The notes: generated by a model from the sequence alone, not told the origin. A DNA stretch of 63,529 bases from Rhodobiaceae bacterium (GCA_018673175.1 JABHDF010000037.1:1-63529), one strand, 5' to 3'; shown: positions 38,000 through 47,365, numbered from the stretch's first letter. Numbers and translations are program-made.

Positions 38000-38773
38000 T
38001 TGGCAGCACTGGCAACCATTGGACGATTTTTCCTCGGCTTCTTTGCCCAAACAGGACAGCTCGCTATGTTCATCGGGCATACGCTGGCAGCGCTTACCCG
38101 CCCGCCGTTTTACTTTCGGATGATTGGCCAGCAAATGCTGCGCATCGGCTATTTTTCTTTGCCTGTGGTTGCGCTCACCTCGTTTTTTACCGGCGGCGCC
38201 TTAGCCATTCAAATTTACTACGGCGGCAATCAGTTTAACTCTGAGGCCATCGTCTCCAGCATTGTGGCCCTTGGCATTACCCGCGAGCTGGGCCCCGTGT
38301 TGGGCGGCCTGATGGTAGCGGGTCGGGTATCGGCCGCCATTGCCGCCGAGATTGGCACCATGCGCGTCACCGAACAAATTGATGCGCTGACCACCCTATC
38401 GACCAACCCCTATAAATACCTCGTCGCGCCGCGCGTGATTGCCGCCACGCTTTGCATGCCTCTGCTGGCTTTGGTGGCTGATATTCTGGGTATCTTTGGT
38501 GGCTTCGTGGTTGGTACGCAAAGCTTTGATTTCAACGCCGCGATTTATGTGCAGCGCACGTTCAGCTTTTTGCAATTTGACGATGTCGCCTCAGGCCTTA
38601 TCAAAGCGGCGGTGTTTGGTTTCATCATCGCCATTATGGGCTGTTATAACGGCTATCACTCGAAAGGCGGCGCGCAAGGCGTGGGCCGCGCCACCACCAA
38701 TGCGGTGGTGAGCGCCAGCATTCTTATTCTGGCCGCCAACTATCTGATGACAGCGCTCCTGTTCTCCGCATGA
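38000..38773 (+). CDS. mlaE: MlaE family ABC transporter permease
   Basis: Membrane subunit of the Mla phospholipid transporter. 257 residues with the family blocks FTGGALAIQIYYGG, LGITRELGPVLGGLMVAGRVS and GTMRVTEQIDAL. The start is a TTG at 38000, supported by GGGAGAG a few bases upstream; the first internal ATG would cut off 22 residues. It ends overlapping mlaF (ATGA). Its MCE partner mlaD is far away at 8814-9284. Confidence 0.93.
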   Translation: MAALATIGRFFLGFFAQTGQLAMFIGHTLAALTRPPFYFRMIGQQMLRIGYFSLPVVALTSFFTGGALAIQIYYGGNQFNSEAIVSSIVALGITRELGPVLGGLMVAGRVSAAIAAEIGTMRVTEQIDALTTLSTNPYKYLVAPRVIAATLCMPLLALVADILGIFGGFVVGTQSFDFNAAIYVQRTFSFLQFDDVASGLIKAAVFGFIIAIMGCYNGYHSKGGAQGVGRATTNAVVSASILILAANYLMTALLFSA

Positions 38774-39567
38774 CCGATAAAATATCGCTTGCCCAAGTGC
38801 ATAAATCTTTCGCCAGCAAACAAGTGCTGCGTGGCCTGACCCTCAACATTGAAAAAGGGCAATCGATGGTCGTCATTGGCGGCTCGGGCAGTGGCAAGTC
38901 TGTCGTGTTGAAATCTATTTTGGGGCTTTTGACGCCCGACAGCGGCTCGATTGTCATTGATGGCCAAGAAACCGTTGGACTGGCGCGCGAGAAACGCAGC
39001 GCCATTGACGCCCAAATTGGCATGTTGTTTCAAAACGGGGCTTTGTTTGACAGTCTTCCGGTTTGGAAAAACGTCGCTTTTCGCGGCATTCAAAACGAGG
39101 GCATGAGCGAGGACGAAGCTCGCCAAATCGGCAAACAGGCCTTGCTGCGTGTCGGGCTTGGCGAAGAGCTGCTCGACCTATTTCCAGGCGCACTATCGGG
39201 CGGCATGCACAAGCGTGTGGGCCTCGCGCGCGCCATTGCCTCAAGCCCAGAGATTATTTTCTTTGACGAGCCAACCACAGGGCTCGACCCGATTATGACC
39301 GACGTCATCAATCATCTCATCGAAGACTGCGTGCAAGATTTGGGCGCCACCACCTTAACCATCACCCACGACATGACCAGCGTGCGTGCCATCGCAGATA
39401 AAACCGCGCTTTTGTATAAAGGCGAGATTATCTGGCACGGCGACCAAGCCGCGCTCGACGCCTCGAGGGACCCTTTTCTACACCAATTTATTCATGGCCT
39501 GGCGCATGGCCCGATTGAGGTGGAAGGCCAACAACTTGAGGCCGCACTGGCCGAGTTGGAGACCTAG
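38770..39567 (+). CDS. mlaF: MlaF ABC transporter ATPase
   Basis: ATPase of the Mla transporter, 265 residues: Walker A GGSGSGKSVV near residue 40, signature LSGGMHKRVGLARAI near 140, Walker B IIFFDEPTTGLDP. Overlaps mlaE by four bases, and its stop abuts the radA ATG. The pairing with mlaE defines the lipid-transport role. Confidence 0.95.
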   Translation: MTDKISLAQVHKSFASKQVLRGLTLNIEKGQSMVVIGGSGSGKSVVLKSILGLLTPDSGSIVIDGQETVGLAREKRSAIDAQIGMLFQNGALFDSLPVWKNVAFRGIQNEGMSEDEARQIGKQALLRVGLGEELLDLFPGALSGGMHKRVGLARAIASSPEIIFFDEPTTGLDPIMTDVINHLIEDCVQDLGATTLTITHDMTSVRAIADKTALLYKGEIIWHGDQAALDASRDPFLHQFIHGLAHGPIEVEGQQLEAALAELET

Positions 39568-40959
39568 ATGGCTCGTACCAGCGCTGAATATGTTTGTAAT
39601 AAATGTCGCAATGTCACCAGCAAATGGTCGGGCAAATGCGAGGCCTGCGGCGAGTGGAATTGCATCGTCGAAGGCTCTGGCTCCAGCGCGCCACCCATTG
39701 GGCGCGGCGCCAAAAAAACCAAAGGCCAATCCATCACGCTGTCCTCCTTGGCCGGACAAGAAGACCAACCCGAACGCAGCACCTCTGGTATTGCCGAGCT
39801 GGACCGCGTTTTGGGCGGCGGTTTGGTACCAGGCTCGGCGACGCTCATCGGTGGCGACCCAGGTATTGGGAAATCAACTTTATTGCTGCAAGCGGCCGCC
39901 GCCATCGGCAAAAACGCCGCCAAAAAAGACGCCAAAGTGGTTTACATCTCGGGCGAGGAAGCCTTGGCGCAATTGCGCATGCGGGCTGGCCGATTGGGCC
40001 TTTCCGATGCCCCCGTCGAGTTAGCCTCCGAAACCAATGTGGCGGATATTTGCAAGACGCTCGAAAAAGAAGGCCAATTGGCGCTTGTCGTCATCGATTC
40101 CATTCAAACCATGTGGTCGCCTGCCATTGAAGCGGCACCGGGCACGGTCAGCCAAGTGCGCGTCGCGGGCCAAGAACTTATCCATTTTGCCAAGCGTACC
40201 GACACGCCGGTTATTCTGGTCGGCCATGTCACCAAAGATGGGCAAATTGCAGGGCCCCGCGTTTTGGAACATATGGTCGATACGGTGGTTTATTTCGAAG
40301 GCGATCGCGGCGACCAATATCGTATTTTACGCTCCATTAAAAACCGCTTTGGGCCGGCTCATGAGATGGGCGTGTTTGAAATGCAAGGTGCGGGCCTCAT
40401 GGAAGTGCAAAATCCATCGGCGCTGTTTTTGGAAGGCCGCGATGAGGATGTGCCGGGTGCGGCAGTGTTTGCGGGCCTCGAAGGCACGCGGCCGCTTTTG
40501 GTGGAAATTCAGGCCTTGGCCGCCCCGTCTTCTTTGGCGACACCGCGCCGCGCGGTCGTAGGCTGGGACAGCAATCGCTTGTCGATGGTTCTGGCCGTAT
40601 TGGAGGCGCGCTGCGGCATGTCTTTTGCCGGACGAGATGTGTTTTTAAATGTTGCGGGCGGCATGCGGATTAACGAGCCAGCCGCCGATTTGGCCGTGGC
40701 CGCCGCGCTCATCTCTTCGCTGAGTGGCAAGACGATTGCCAAAGACAGTGTTGTGTTTGGCGAAATTAGCTTATCGGGCGCGGTGCGGCCGGTATCGCAA
40801 AGCGGCGTGCGGTTGAAGGAAGCCGAGAAGTTAGGCTTTAAAATGGCCTATGCGCCAAAGACTGGAAATGCCGAGTTACCCAAGGGCGTAAAAATAAAAC
40901 AAATCGACGACTTGGGCGCGCTCATCGCCGCCTTTGGCGTTATCCCAAACGAGGAATAG
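39568..40959 (+). CDS. radA: DNA repair protein RadA
   Basis: RecA-like helicase acting in recombination branch migration. 463 residues: N-terminal four-cysteine zinc finger (CNKC then CEACG), RecA domain with Walker A GGDPGIGKSTLL near residue 95, the RadA-specific KNRFG in SIKNRFGP, and a C-terminal Lon-protease-like domain (about 280-460). It starts directly after the mlaF stop. Confidence 0.97.
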   Translation: MARTSAEYVCNKCRNVTSKWSGKCEACGEWNCIVEGSGSSAPPIGRGAKKTKGQSITLSSLAGQEDQPERSTSGIAELDRVLGGGLVPGSATLIGGDPGIGKSTLLLQAAAAIGKNAAKKDAKVVYISGEEALAQLRMRAGRLGLSDAPVELASETNVADICKTLEKEGQLALVVIDSIQTMWSPAIEAAPGTVSQVRVAGQELIHFAKRTDTPVILVGHVTKDGQIAGPRVLEHMVDTVVYFEGDRGDQYRILRSIKNRFGPAHEMGVFEMQGAGLMEVQNPSALFLEGRDEDVPGAAVFAGLEGTRPLLVEIQALAAPSSLATPRRAVVGWDSNRLSMVLAVLEARCGMSFAGRDVFLNVAGGMRINEPAADLAVAAALISSLSGKTIAKDSVVFGEISLSGAVRPVSQSGVRLKEAEKLGFKMAYAPKTGNAELPKGVKIKQIDDLGALIAAFGVIPNEE

Positions 40960-41003
40960 GTGTCATCCGGGCACCCGAACCCGACTCATGTTAGGAATTC
41001 ACC

Positions 41004-41699
41004 ATGGATTTACTGGCTCTAGATTACGTCATCATCGCCGTGCTAATGATCTCGGCATCCCTGTCTTTGATACGCGGATTTACCAAAGAAGTTCTGTCGA
41101 TTGCAGGCTGGGCGGCGGCTGGCTATGCCGCCATCTTTTTTGGCCCTTCGCTAAAGCCAGTTCTGGCCAATTACATTAAAATCGATTGGGTGGTCAACGG
41201 CGGCGCCATGCTGATTACGTTTCTGGCCACGCTGATTGTGTTTTCTTTCCTCAGCTCGATTATTTCCAAACAAATGAAAGGCAGTGCGCTGGGGCCCTTA
41301 GACCGCTCTATGGGCGTGCTGTTTGGCGCCACACGCGGCGGCTTTATCATCTGCATGGCCTATTTGGGCATCAGCGCGGTGTTTCCCGAAGACGAACACC
41401 CAGACTTCGTCACCCAAGCCAAATTGCGCCCCTTGTTGCAAACCGGCAGCAAGGCTTTTGTAACCCTCGTACCGCTGGAACGTTTGCCGCTGAATCTCAT
41501 AAATATCGGCAGTACCTCTCCGGCGGATGGCGTGGAGGCCTTGCAAGAATTCGGCCAAGAGGTGTTGCTAGATGCGGCAAAAGAACAGGTCGATAAAATT
41601 GTTGAGGAAACGCAAGACAGCTTCAAAGACACGGGCTATAAACAAGGCGAGAGATCGACGATTGAGCGGCTGATCCGCAATACCGAAGGGGTCAAATAA
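41004..41699 (+). CDS. CvpA family membrane protein
   Basis: Inner-membrane protein of 231 residues, CvpA family (colicin V production in E. coli; its real role in purine-linked physiology and envelope homeostasis is unresolved). Four hydrophobic segments in the first 150 residues (LDYVIIAVLMISASLSLIRG, then the G-rich SIAGWAAAGYAAIFFG) and a polar C-terminal helix. Its stop overlaps the purF ATG by one base (TAATG), the conserved cvpA-purF link. Confidence 0.92.
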   Translation: MDLLALDYVIIAVLMISASLSLIRGFTKEVLSIAGWAAAGYAAIFFGPSLKPVLANYIKIDWVVNGGAMLITFLATLIVFSFLSSIISKQMKGSALGPLDRSMGVLFGATRGGFIICMAYLGISAVFPEDEHPDFVTQAKLRPLLQTGSKAFVTLVPLERLPLNLINIGSTSPADGVEALQEFGQEVLLDAAKEQVDKIVEETQDSFKDTGYKQGERSTIERLIRNTEGVK

Positions 41700-43168
41700 T
41701 GACACGCCTACCCGCCTATCATTATGATGAAAAGACCGACAAATTACGCGACGAATGCGGCGTGTTCGGCATCTTTGGCCACCCCGATGCGGCCGCTCTT
41801 ACCACATTAGGATTACACGCTTTGCAACATCGCGGCCAAGAGGCGGCGGGCATTGTAAGCTTCGATGGCAAAAACTTTTTCGCTGAACGCCGCATGGGTT
41901 TGGTCTCTGACCATTTCACCAAACCGCGCGTTTTGGACAACCTTCTGGGCCCGTCGGCTGTGGGCCATGTGCGCTACTCGACCACGGGCGAGACGATTTT
42001 ACGCAATGTACAGCCGCTATTCGCCGACCTAACGGGCGGTGGCTTTGCGATTGCCCATAATGGCAACCTCACCAATGCGCTAACTTTGCGCGAAGAGCTG
42101 GTGAAAAACGGCTCGATTTTCCAATCGACGTCAGACACAGAAACCATTTTACAATTGGTGGCGCGCTCGAAACGGATCAACACCTTATCGCGCTTTACCG
42201 ATGCGCTGTTTCAAATTGAAGGCGCCTATGCGCTGGTGGTGCTAACCAATAAAAAACTCATTGGCGCGCGCGACCCATTGGGCATTCGCCCCTTGGTCAT
42301 CGGCAAGCTAGACGGCGCCTATATTTTGGCCTCCGAAACCTGTGCGCTCGACATCATTGGCGCCAGCTTCGTGCGCGAAGTTGAGAACGGCGAGATTGTC
42401 GTCATCACCGATAGCGGCATTGAGAGCATCAAACCTTTCCCGCCCATCGAGCCGCGCCCGTGCATTTTCGAATATATTTATTTCTCGCGCCCCGACAGCA
42501 TGATTAACGGCAAAAGTGTTTACGATTGCCGCAAGGCTTTCGGGCGCAAGCTAGCGGAAGAAAGCGGCGTCGAAGCCGATGTGGTTATTCCGGTGCCAGA
42601 CAGCGGCGTGCCATCGGCTATCGGCTATGGCGAGGCCTCGAAAATTCCGTTTGAGTTGGGCATCATCCGCAATCATTACGTTGGCCGCACCTTCATTGAG
42701 CCGACGCAGTCCATTCGCGCCTTCTCGGTGAAACTGAAACATAATGCCAATCGCGCCCAAGTGGATGGCAAGCGCGTCATCCTCATCGACGACAGTATTG
42801 TGCGCGGCACGACCTCGGTAAAAATCGTGCAAATGATGCGCGAAGCTGGCGCCACCGAAGTGCATATGCGCATCGCCTCGCCGCCGATTACGCACCCAGA
42901 TTTTTACGGCATTGATACGCCGAGCCAAGAGCATTTGCTGGCCGCCAATCACGCATTGGATGATATGTGCAAATATATCGGCGCCGATAGCCTGGCCTTC
43001 CTAAGCGTCGATGGCCTATATCAGGCCATGGGCTATCCCGATGGCCGCAACGCCGAGCGCCCGCAATATACCGACCATTGCTTCACCGGCGAATACCCCA
43101 CAGGCCTTGCCGACCAAAACGGCGGCGACCATTTGCACCAGCTCTCTCTTCTTTCTGAACAAGGTTAA
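41699..43168 (+). CDS. purF: Amidophosphoribosyltransferase
   Basis: First committed step of purine synthesis: PRPP plus glutamine to phosphoribosylamine. 489 residues: a short propeptide, then the nucleophile cysteine of DECGVFGIFGHPD (exposed after processing), the Ntn glutaminase domain, and the PRPP-binding loop VILIDDSIVRGTTS near residue 365. It belongs to the dnaB-alr-mlaEF-radA-cvpA-purF run. Confidence 0.97.
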   Translation: MTRLPAYHYDEKTDKLRDECGVFGIFGHPDAAALTTLGLHALQHRGQEAAGIVSFDGKNFFAERRMGLVSDHFTKPRVLDNLLGPSAVGHVRYSTTGETILRNVQPLFADLTGGGFAIAHNGNLTNALTLREELVKNGSIFQSTSDTETILQLVARSKRINTLSRFTDALFQIEGAYALVVLTNKKLIGARDPLGIRPLVIGKLDGAYILASETCALDIIGASFVREVENGEIVVITDSGIESIKPFPPIEPRPCIFEYIYFSRPDSMINGKSVYDCRKAFGRKLAEESGVEADVVIPVPDSGVPSAIGYGEASKIPFELGIIRNHYVGRTFIEPTQSIRAFSVKLKHNANRAQVDGKRVILIDDSIVRGTTSVKIVQMMREAGATEVHMRIASPPITHPDFYGIDTPSQEHLLAANHALDDMCKYIGADSLAFLSVDGLYQAMGYPDGRNAERPQYTDHCFTGEYPTGLADQNGGDHLHQLSLLSEQG

Positions 43169-43171
43169 TTC

Positions 43172-43912
43172 ATGACCGAAACAGTGGCCCCCGCCGCCTC
43201 CCATGGGCATGATTTCGCTGGCAAATTAGCCCTTATCACGGGCGCAGGGCGTGGCATTGGCTGGGCCGTGGCCCAAAGTTTAGCCGCCGCTGGCGCGCAT
43301 GTTTTGCTGCTATCGCGCACGCAAGGCGCCTTAGAAGAATTATACGACACCATCTCGGCCGCCGGCGGCGAAGCCACGGGCGTGCCGATGGATGTGACCG
43401 ATGGCGACGCGCTGGACCGTCTGGGCGCCAGCCTAAACGAGCGCTTTGGCAAATTAGATATGCTGGTCGGCAATGCAGGTGTCTTGGGGCCGATGACGCC
43501 GAGCTCGCACATTGTCCCGAAAGAATTCGACAAAGCCATGGCCGTAAACGTCACGGCCAATGCCCGCCTGATCCGCGCCATGGAGCCGCTTTTGCTACAA
43601 GCCGAAGCGCCGCGTGCGGTGTTTACCACCTCGGGTGCGGCGCATAAATGCCGCCCGTTTTGGGGCACCTATGCGACCACCAAAGCGGCACTGGATGCTT
43701 TGGTAAAAACCTGGGCGAACGAGCATGAGAACGATGCTTTGCGCGCCAATTTACTCTCGCCCGGCCCTATTCGCACCGCGATGCGCGCGCAAGCCATGCC
43801 TGGCGAAGACCCAGAAACCTTGCCCACACCTGCCGATGTGGCGCCGCTTTTCTTGGAGCTGCTATCGCCCAAGGAAACGCGCACGGGCGAGATTATTGAA
43901 TTTCAAAAATAA
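43172..43912 (+). CDS. SDR family oxidoreductase
   Basis: Classical short-chain dehydrogenase/reductase of 246 residues with cofactor loop TGAGRGIGWAV, NAG at about residue 100 and the catalytic Tyr/Lys in YATTKAALDA. It follows purF by three bases, an arrangement conserved across Alphaproteobacteria. Its substrate is unknown; the position next to purF is not enough to assign one. Confidence 0.9.
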   Translation: MTETVAPAASHGHDFAGKLALITGAGRGIGWAVAQSLAAAGAHVLLLSRTQGALEELYDTISAAGGEATGVPMDVTDGDALDRLGASLNERFGKLDMLVGNAGVLGPMTPSSHIVPKEFDKAMAVNVTANARLIRAMEPLLLQAEAPRAVFTTSGAAHKCRPFWGTYATTKAALDALVKTWANEHENDALRANLLSPGPIRTAMRAQAMPGEDPETLPTPADVAPLFLELLSPKETRTGEIIEFQK

Positions 43913-43974
43913 CCCACTGGCCTTTGCGGGCCCACAGTGGCGAGCTTTCCCAAAATAAGAACGAGGGAAATGCC

Positions 43975-44172
43975 GTGTCTTTTTATTACATCAATCCAAA
44001 ACCGCTAGAAAGCGGCGCCTATGAAGTGCATCAAGAGGGTTGCGGCCTGCTGGTACAAGACCCAGACCGCATCGACCTAGGCAGCCCCCTCACCCCCGAC
44101 ACGGCACTCAAAAGCGCCGCACGATATTACGACGAGGTTGTCGCTTGCGTGCATTGTGGGAAAGATGCGTGA
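43975..44172 (+). CDS. Conserved small protein with Cys motifs
   Basis: A 65-residue protein starting at a GTG (43975) with CGAGGGA about 8 nt upstream. It is compact and polar, with a cysteine in EVHQEGCGLL and a final pair in ACVHCG, separated by LGSPLTPDTALKSAARYYDEV. I recognise the pattern from small uncharacterised bacterial proteins (EVH..C, then C..C near the end) but not a function; three cysteines and nearby histidines would allow a metal site. It is the last gene before the restriction-modification pair. Confidence 0.75.
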   Translation: MSFYYINPKPLESGAYEVHQEGCGLLVQDPDRIDLGSPLTPDTALKSAARYYDEVVACVHCGKDA

Positions 44173-44238
44173 GTCGAAATTGCTGGGCTACACAATTCCT
44201 ACGAATCTGCTAAGGTTAAAAAAAATAATAAGAGGTCT

Positions 44239-44265
44239 TACCGCCAATAATAATGGTTCGCGGTA
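44239..44265. promoter_or_regulatory. Inverted repeat before the restriction gene
   Basis: TACCGC (44239-44244) and GCGGTA (44260-44265), perfect 6-bp arms separated by 15 AT-rich bases, 22 nt before the restriction gene ATG. It could be an operator dimer site or a leader hairpin. No controller-protein gene is visible. Confidence 0.45.
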
Positions 44266-44287
44266 GCCACATAAGAAAAATGATAAC

Positions 44288-45106
44288 ATGACCGACACGT
44301 TAGAAGTGACCAAAGAGCGCAAGCCTGTATCTAAGAAAAAGAGGGTTTTGGTTGAAATTTTCGCACATTGCGAAAATGCCAATAATTACACCTTTGACAA
44401 CGCATTAGTCCAACAAATCGCGACAAACCAAGGCTTTGGCAACGCCTACGATGTAACAAAAATCGACAATAGTTCCATATTGCCTGACGAAATAAGCAAG
44501 AAAGGTTACTGCGTCGCGCATTTGGGAGAAGGAAAACACAAATTTATCAAAGCGGCGGAACATTGGTTTCATGAATTTGAAAAAATAGAAACCGAAGAAA
44601 TCGTTTGGCCTTACAGAAAAAGCGTTTTGAACGAAACCGATACTAGCGAGAGCAACATTTTATCCGTGGGTTTCAACCAACGTATTATTCATGACTTTTT
44701 GTACGAGGACATTGTCGCCAGCCCAAAAATGTATGGCGCACGGCGCACAAAATATACTGGGTCGTATAGTGTCGGTGGCGGCGACGAAACATTAACGTGC
44801 ACCAAATTACAAATGGAAATTGATCTTACGACAGAGCATTTGGGGGCAATCACAGTATTTGAGGGAAAAAATAAATTTCCAAAGGATTTCTCTGTTTATC
44901 AAATTTACCATCCCTTCCTGTACTTCCAAAAACTCCATGACAACAAACAAATCGTAGCCAAAGAAATAAATTGCTGTTACCTCAGAAGAGGCATAGTGGG
45001 GGGCGATTCAGTTATCCGCCTTCACTTATATACCTTCACAGACCCAACAAATATTGCTTCGCTAAAAATCCTCAAGAATGCGCAATACAGGTTGGTGAAG
45101 CGATGA
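44288..45106 (+). CDS. Type II restriction endonuclease (PD-(D/E)XK type)
   Basis: Putative restriction enzyme, 272 residues. The middle holds the nuclease core: Glu177-Ile-Asp179 and, after 12 residues, Glu192-Gly-Lys194 (EIDLT then VFEGKNK), the spacing of the PD-(D/E)XK fold. Conserved-looking stretches RKSVLNETDTSESNILSV and RIIHDFLYEDIVASPKMYG precede it. The gene has visibly lower GC than its neighbours (about 40-47% in segments I counted by hand) and overlaps the methyltransferase by four bases. Recognition sequence not readable. The type II assignment rests on these motifs and on the partner gene. Confidence 0.82.
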   Translation: MTDTLEVTKERKPVSKKKRVLVEIFAHCENANNYTFDNALVQQIATNQGFGNAYDVTKIDNSSILPDEISKKGYCVAHLGEGKHKFIKAAEHWFHEFEKIETEEIVWPYRKSVLNETDTSESNILSVGFNQRIIHDFLYEDIVASPKMYGARRTKYTGSYSVGGGDETLTCTKLQMEIDLTTEHLGAITVFEGKNKFPKDFSVYQIYHPFLYFQKLHDNKQIVAKEINCCYLRRGIVGGDSVIRLHLYTFTDPTNIASLKILKNAQYRLVKR

Positions 45107-45900
45107 CCCACCTTCCGAAATCACTTTCAAATCGTATTGTTAATGGCGATGTTATGGACACGCTGCGGGCACTGCCAGACAGCTGCATTGACATGGTTTG
45201 GGGCGACCCTGATTATGGCGTCGGCATAAACTATAATGGCAATAAATATATGACCCGTTGGGGAGAGTATATTGATTGGTATATTGAATTAACAAGGGAA
45301 GCTATGCGGGTTCTCAAACCCAATGGTAATTTGTTCATGATGAATTACCCCAAGCAGAATGCCCATTTGCGAGTGCACTATTTGGACGAAGCTGCACATG
45401 ACGTTTTTGACTATGTGTGGGTTTATCCAACGAATGTAGGCCATTCAAAACGCAGACTCACAAACGCACACCGATCAATTCTGCACGCTACCAAGTCGGG
45501 AAATAATAAATTCTACAAAGAACAATGCGCCCAAACTTATTTAAACCCAGAGGATAAACGTATAAAAGAGCGTATAGCTAACGGAAGCCTGGGGAGAATG
45601 CCTTATTCATGGCTTCACTACAATCTTGTCAAGAATGTCTCAAAAGAAAAAACCTTTCATGCCTGCCAAATTCCGCAGGACATAAGCGAGCTATTTATCC
45701 AATCGAGCACCCAAGAAGGAGACGTTGTTTTCGTCTTATTTGGTGGTAGCGGGTCAGAGATTGAGGTTGCTAAAAATTTAAAACGCAAATATCTAACCTG
45801 CGAGATGAATGCGGATTACTGTGACATCATTCACAGTAGACTTGAAACTGGCGGGATACAGATGGAGCATCGTTTAGAAGCGATGAAAGAAAAACAATAG
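45103..45900 (+). CDS. DNA methyltransferase (N6-adenine or N4-cytosine, beta class)
   Basis: Modification enzyme protecting the host against the upstream nuclease. From the ATG at 45103 it has 265 residues. Catalytic motif IV comes first as Asp35-Pro-Asp-Tyr38 (WGDPDYGVG), a variant of the usual DPPY; the SAM-binding motif I, Phe213-Gly-Gly-Ser-Gly-Ser218 (FGGSGSE), is near the C-terminus, so motif order is IV - target region - I, which defines the beta class. The target-recognition part lies at about 90-190. The start overlaps the nuclease stop (ATGA); the longer open frame from 44971 lies inside the nuclease gene. It ends 29 nt before the convergent der. Confidence 0.9.
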   Translation: MTHLPKSLSNRIVNGDVMDTLRALPDSCIDMVWGDPDYGVGINYNGNKYMTRWGEYIDWYIELTREAMRVLKPNGNLFMMNYPKQNAHLRVHYLDEAAHDVFDYVWVYPTNVGHSKRRLTNAHRSILHATKSGNNKFYKEQCAQTYLNPEDKRIKERIANGSLGRMPYSWLHYNLVKNVSKEKTFHACQIPQDISELFIQSSTQEGDVVFVLFGGSGSEIEVAKNLKRKYLTCEMNADYCDIIHSRLETGGIQMEHRLEAMKEKQ

Positions 45901-45928
45901 TGGGAACGTGCGGCTTATTTCGCCAGCC

Positions 45929-47356
45929 CTAGCGATCCTCATAAGGGTTTTTGCCTTTGCGGACAAAAATACGCAACGGCACGCCATCCAAGGAGAAGGT
46001 TTCGCGCAGGCTGTTTGCTAGATAGCGCTGATAGCTCTCAGGCACGGCGTGGCCGCGGCTGGAGAAGGTGACGAAGGTTGGCGGGCGCGCTTTGGCTTGT
46101 GTGATATAGCGCAGACGCACAGGCCGACCCTTGTCGGCAGGGGGCGGATGGCGGTCGATGACATCGCCCAGCCATTTGTTCAATTTGGCCGTGCCAATGC
46201 GCGCATTCCAAATTTCATATTGCTTTTGCACCGCCGGCATCAGCTGCTCGACGCCTTTGCCCGTATGCGCCGACATCATAATCACCGGCACCCCGCGCAG
46301 GCGCGGCATGGTGCGCAGCAGCGCATCACTAATGGTTTGGCGCACTTCCTTGCGGTCGAGTTTCAAATCCCATTTGTTGATGCCCACCACAAGCGCGCGG
46401 CCCTCGCGCTCAATCAAATCTGCCAATTGAATGTCTTGCTTATCAAATGGCGTTGTCGCATCGACCAGCAAAACCACCACTTCGGCAAATTTTACCGCGC
46501 GCAGGCCATCGGCCACGGATAGTTTTTCCAGCTTCTCAGTAACCCGAGATTTGCGCCGCACACCGGCCGTATCCCATAGCGTAATCGGGCGCGCGCCATT
46601 GGGCGCATGGACGCTTTCCCACGTCCAATTGACCGAAATACTATCGCGCGTAATGCCCGCCTCTGGCCCCGTCAAAAGCCGATCTTGGCCGAGGATATAG
46701 TTAATCAACGTCGACTTGCCCGCATTCGGACGCCCCAAAATAGCCACGCGCAGCGGCTTATCGGGGTCGTCTTCAAACGGCATGTCGGGGTCGAAATCCG
46801 CGTCTTCGTCTTCTTCTTCTATGTCCGTGAAGTCGCCTTTATGGGCTTCGGCATGCGCGTCCATGGCGTCGCGCACTTGGGTATATAGGTCATCCGTGCC
46901 GTGGCCGTGTTCCGCCGAAAGCGCAATCGGCTCACCCAGTCCCAGGCTATACATCTCGTTCAGCCCAGTCTCCGAGGCTTTGCTTTCTGATTTATTGCCC
47001 GCCAAAATAACCGGTACATTGGCTTTTCGCAAAAGGCGCGCAAATAATTCATCTTCTGGCAGTAGCCCGACACGCGCATCGGTGAGCATTAGCACCATAT
47101 CGGCCTCGCCGATGGCAGCCTCGGTTTGGGCGCGCATACGGGCTTCTAGCGAGCCTGATTTGCCCTCTTCGAAACCGGCCGTATCGACAATCTGAAAGCG
47201 CAAATCGCCGAGGCGGGCATCGCCAAAACGACGGTCGCGCGTCACCCCTGGCTGGTCATCAACCAAAGCCAGTTTGCGCCCAACAAGGCGGTTGAATAGC
47301 GTAGATTTACCCACATTGGGTCGCCCCACAATGGCGAGAACAAATGGCGCGATCAT
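45929..47356 (-). CDS. der: Ribosome-associated GTPase Der (EngA)
   Basis: Essential GTPase with two tandem G domains, needed for 50S subunit maturation. 475 residues: first P-loop GRPNVGKST near residue 12, second GRPNAGKST near 212 with an acidic linker between, and a C-terminal KH-like domain (about 370-460). It is the last gene of the panB-yfgM-bamB-der strand and lies against the restriction-modification pair. Confidence 0.97.
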   Translation of the reverse strand: MIAPFVLAIVGRPNVGKSTLFNRLVGRKLALVDDQPGVTRDRRFGDARLGDLRFQIVDTAGFEEGKSGSLEARMRAQTEAAIGEADMVLMLTDARVGLLPEDELFARLLRKANVPVILAGNKSESKASETGLNEMYSLGLGEPIALSAEHGHGTDDLYTQVRDAMDAHAEAHKGDFTDIEEEDEDADFDPDMPFEDDPDKPLRVAILGRPNAGKSTLINYILGQDRLLTGPEAGITRDSISVNWTWESVHAPNGARPITLWDTAGVRRKSRVTEKLEKLSVADGLRAVKFAEVVVLLVDATTPFDKQDIQLADLIEREGRALVVGINKWDLKLDRKEVRQTISDALLRTMPRLRGVPVIMMSAHTGKGVEQLMPAVQKQYEIWNARIGTAKLNKWLGDVIDRHPPPADKGRPVRLRYITQAKARPPTFVTFSSRGHAVPESYQRYLANSLRETFSLDGVPLRIFVRKGKNPYEDR

Positions 47357-47365
47357 AGCGCGCTC

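Noticed and set aside
43914-43940. Stem CCACTG/CAGTGG after the SDR gene as a terminator
   Set aside because: No T-run follows on the plus strand; at best an attenuating structure before the 65-residue gene.
44971-45102. Longer 309-codon start for the methyltransferase
   Set aside because: The extra 44 codons lie inside the nuclease gene; the ATG at 45103 gives the ATGA overlap and normal motif spacing.
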